A DNA stretch of 64,000 nucleotides from Chrysomallon squamiferum (lineage: Eukaryota; Mollusca; Gastropoda; Neomphalida; Peltospiridae). The stretch covers positions 7,340,161-7,404,160 of the forward strand of contig CM022670.1 of NCBI GenBank assembly GCA_012295275.1. Direction: 5' to 3'. Positions within the stretch are counted from its first letter, which is position 1. Each line of letters starts with the position of its first letter. Of the stretch, positions 61,905 to 64,000 are shown piece by piece. A program made the translations under genes and the position numbers. Below the pieces are notes generated by a model. It ran no database searches. It saw nothing but the letters and a program-made list of their open reading frames with translations, and was not told where the DNA came from.

Positions 61905-63327
61905 TGTTGTTTTGTGTTTGTGGGATTTCTCTTGTCTGTGTCTAATTTAAGTCTTTTGTCGTCTGTGGAGATCTTGAAGCCCAAGCTGTCTTCGAATATT
62001 TGGGCTACCGTGTGCTCCAAATTGGAGTCGTCAGTGATGTTTCCTTGGTTGTTTCTGATATTTTGCAGTTCGATGAGGACAGACAATAATTTTGTGTATT
62101 TCTGTAATTCTGACCTCCTTGTCCAGATTGTCTTTTGGTTTGTTGTTGTGGTGGTCGATTTTTTCAATGATGGTTTTGGTTTTTTGTTCGATTTTCTGGA
62201 AGTCTTTGTTAACGTTTCGTAGAATTTTGTTTTCTCTTCTGTTGTGATCAAAGTTGTTGCTCGCTGTAATTTTTGATGGGCACGTTTTGTAATGTGATAT
62301 ATATGGACCCTGGCAATTCGCGCACTTTGCCAGATAACGGCATTTGCCTGAGTTTCTGTGGTGATTTCCACCGCAGAAACTACATGTTAGCGATTTTGGG
62401 TTGTGTCTGTGGGTGCACTGGTTTGAGATGTGCCCCCATTTCTGACAGTGGCCGCACTTGGGCAACTGCGGCCTTATTTCTTTAAGTATGTATCTGTACC
62501 TTATTAATGGTGATGGTTGTGTTTGTTAGTTTGCTGCTAAACGTCAGTGTGGTCCAGTAGCTTGGATTTTTCCACATTTCCACACCGACTAATTTAGCTT
62601 TTGTTTGTTCTGTTATTTCTTTTTTGAGCATCTCAAAGAAATCATGCTTGTCCGCATACGGGTAGTAAAAACCCAAATCTTTCGAGATGTATTTGTGAAT
62701 TGTTGTTTCTTTGTTTTTTGTTGTTTGTTTGGGTTGTTGTTGTTGTGTAATGAGGGTTTGTTTTGGCTGCTGTAGTGTGAGCAGTGTTTTTCTGGGTTGT
62801 GGTGAGGGTGTTGTCTTTCTTTGTGTGGCGTCAGGGATTATTTTTGGTAATACCCTGACAATAAATACTTCATCCCAGATAGTTATGCTGGGACCTATAG
62901 CTTTTAGTGATTTTGTATCTATTTCGAAATATATTTCTTTTCCATTTTGATTTTTGTTAACTTTAGTTGTTTTGTCTATGATGTGTATTTGCGCTTCTAA
63001 CAAATATCGCAACTTTTTTCTGATGGCTGTTTTTTTTTTTTTTTTTGTGGATCGCGATGGTAGCTCGGCTTTCAATATATTTTGTTTTTTCCTTTTTATT
63101 GTTTCCCAAAGGCTTTGATCGATTTCGTTTATGGTTTCTGTGTCGCGTAGCCTCGCTAATATGTGTGAGTTTCTGTTAATGGTTTTTTGTTCCGCTGTTT
63201 CCTCCGAGTCAGAATGTGTGTGATAGGCTGCATTGTCGTTTCTCTTTTTAGGTCTCCTGTTACTACTGTTTTTTTCTACGGAGCTTGGGCTCCTGTCCCT
63301 CGGTCGTTTAGGAACTCTAGTTTCCAT
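61901..63327 (-). pseudogene. LINE ORF1: gag-like protein with zinc knuckles (broken)
   Basis: RNA-binding protein of the element. A basic, disordered start (METRVPKRPRDRSPSS), a middle domain, then three zinc knuckles near 62450-62300: CGHCQKWGHISNQC, CSFCGGNHHRNSGKC and CANCQGPYISHYKTC. Arrays of this type occur in ORF1 of I and Jockey elements. Two frameshifts break it: near 62490, before the knuckles, and near 62130, after which the end reads YTKLLSVLIELQNIRN. The stop TGA (61901-61903) overlaps the ORF2 ATG. Confidence 0.8.
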
Positions 63328-63399
63328 ATCTGAGTCATCAGTCGCGGTGCTGTATGTTTTTGTGTTTGGTTGACATTGTGTAGTGTAATTGTTTTGTTT

Positions 63400-64000
63400 G
63401 TTTTAGTTTTATGTATTTTGTTGTTTTTTTTTTTGTTTTTTTTTGTTTTTTAAATAATTCGATTTTAAAAATATAGACAAGTATATATTAATTTTAAAAA
63501 GTCTAAAGCTATCGTAACTTACTTTGAGACCGAGATAAAGATAAAAGATATATTTCTTATATAAGATACCGGAAAGTAAAAGACAAAAGAAGAACAAACA
63601 GTAAAAAAGAAAAAAGAAAATGAATAAGAGCAACAGTAATACAAATACCTACCAATAGTAAAAATAAGAATCTAAAACTAACTAAATAAAGTAAATGATA
63701 CAGTATCTTTAGTTTCTGAATTCTGCTCAGCAAGCACAATCCGTACGTGAGTATTCGTCACAGCTTCTCTTCCGGGCTTACACCATGTCGGGGTCGACCA
63801 TCACGGCATCGAGTCTGTTGTTTTTACTTACCCGTACGGGTTATATAGAACAGATAACAAAGGTAATGACGCTGTCGGCCGTACTGCAGTTTTTTTTTGT
63901 GGTTGGAAGTAAGGAATGTTTTGTAAGCTTCTTCCTATATAGAGGAAAACACAGTGTCATTGTCTTTGACATAAAAGCCGTGGCTTTGATGCGAAATAGA
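63400..64000. other. Sequence beyond the LINE 5' end
   Basis: AT-rich to about 63720, then a GC-richer patch (63726-63900) with TGTCGGGGTCGACC and a TATATAG-like motif. It may be the LINE 5' UTR/promoter (read on the minus strand) or flanking DNA. No TEP exon was found. Confidence 0.4.

Larger units (their letters stand above)
57871..63400 (-). mobile_element. Non-LTR retrotransposon (LINE), I/Jockey-like, decayed
   Basis: Copies itself through RNA by target-primed reverse transcription. On the minus strand, 5' to 3': ORF1 with zinc knuckles (63327-61901), ORF2 with apurinic-type endonuclease, reverse transcriptase and RNase H (61904-58322), then a 3' UTR containing a tandem duplication and A tails (T runs at 58094-58113 and 57871-57890). 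A CCHC ORF1 with an RNase H domain points to the I superfamily (I, Nimb or relatives). The 5' end is unclear: ORF1 starts at 63327 but the element may extend to about 63800. Many frameshifts; not active as it stands. Target-site duplications not found. Confidence 0.85.

Noticed and set aside
59000-63000. Plus-strand open frames across the LINE region
   Set aside because: They mirror the minus-strand coding sequence, which carries all recognisable motifs.

Overview
This is a metazoan genomic window. Coding sequence lies in many short exons bounded by GT/AG sites, introns are AT-rich and full of (CT)n, (TAA)n and TTTA tracts, and the intergenic DNA carries Tc1/mariner and LINE relics. The protein family and repeat style fit a lophotrochozoan, perhaps a mollusc, but the species cannot be fixed from sequence alone.

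The backbone is a head-to-tail array on the + strand of four copies of one alpha-2-macroglobulin/TEP/CD109-type thioester-protein gene. Copy 1 (385-11362) holds the last 21 exons and enters from the left edge. Copy 2 (17694-38158) spans all 36 exon positions but has several coding lesions. Copy 3 (46246-51262) has exons 1-9 and stops just before a 200-N assembly gap inside a (CT)n tract. Copy 4 (56504-57408) has exons 1-2, and a minus-strand LINE sits in its second intron. Start to start, copies 2 and 3 are 28.55 kb apart; copies 3 and 4 only 10.26 kb apart. The encoded protein would be about 1400 residues: signal peptide, macroglobulin domains, bait region, thioester domain with GCGEQ, CUB, receptor-binding domain and a short Cys-rich tail. 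There is no anaphylatoxin-like Cys cluster and no C345C domain, so it is a TEP/CD109-like protein rather than C3.

The spacers 11.4-17.5 kb and 38.2-46.1 kb are duplicated with the genes. Each holds a decayed Tc1-like transposase flanked on both sides by a 30-bp minisatellite whose unit carries TACGTCA. Three matching TATA-type core promoters (17.63, 46.18 and 56.44 kb) precede the three visible start codons.

Between copies 3 and 4 (53.18-54.59 kb) lies a decayed, intronless stretch encoding a Trp-rich domain of about 115 residues in tandem. I do not recognise this family, and it is the most novel coding material here. From 57.9 to about 63.4 kb lies a GC-richer, decayed non-LTR retrotransposon of the I/Jockey kind (zinc-knuckle ORF1, endonuclease, reverse transcriptase, RNase H), with an ATGA stop/start overlap between its ORFs.
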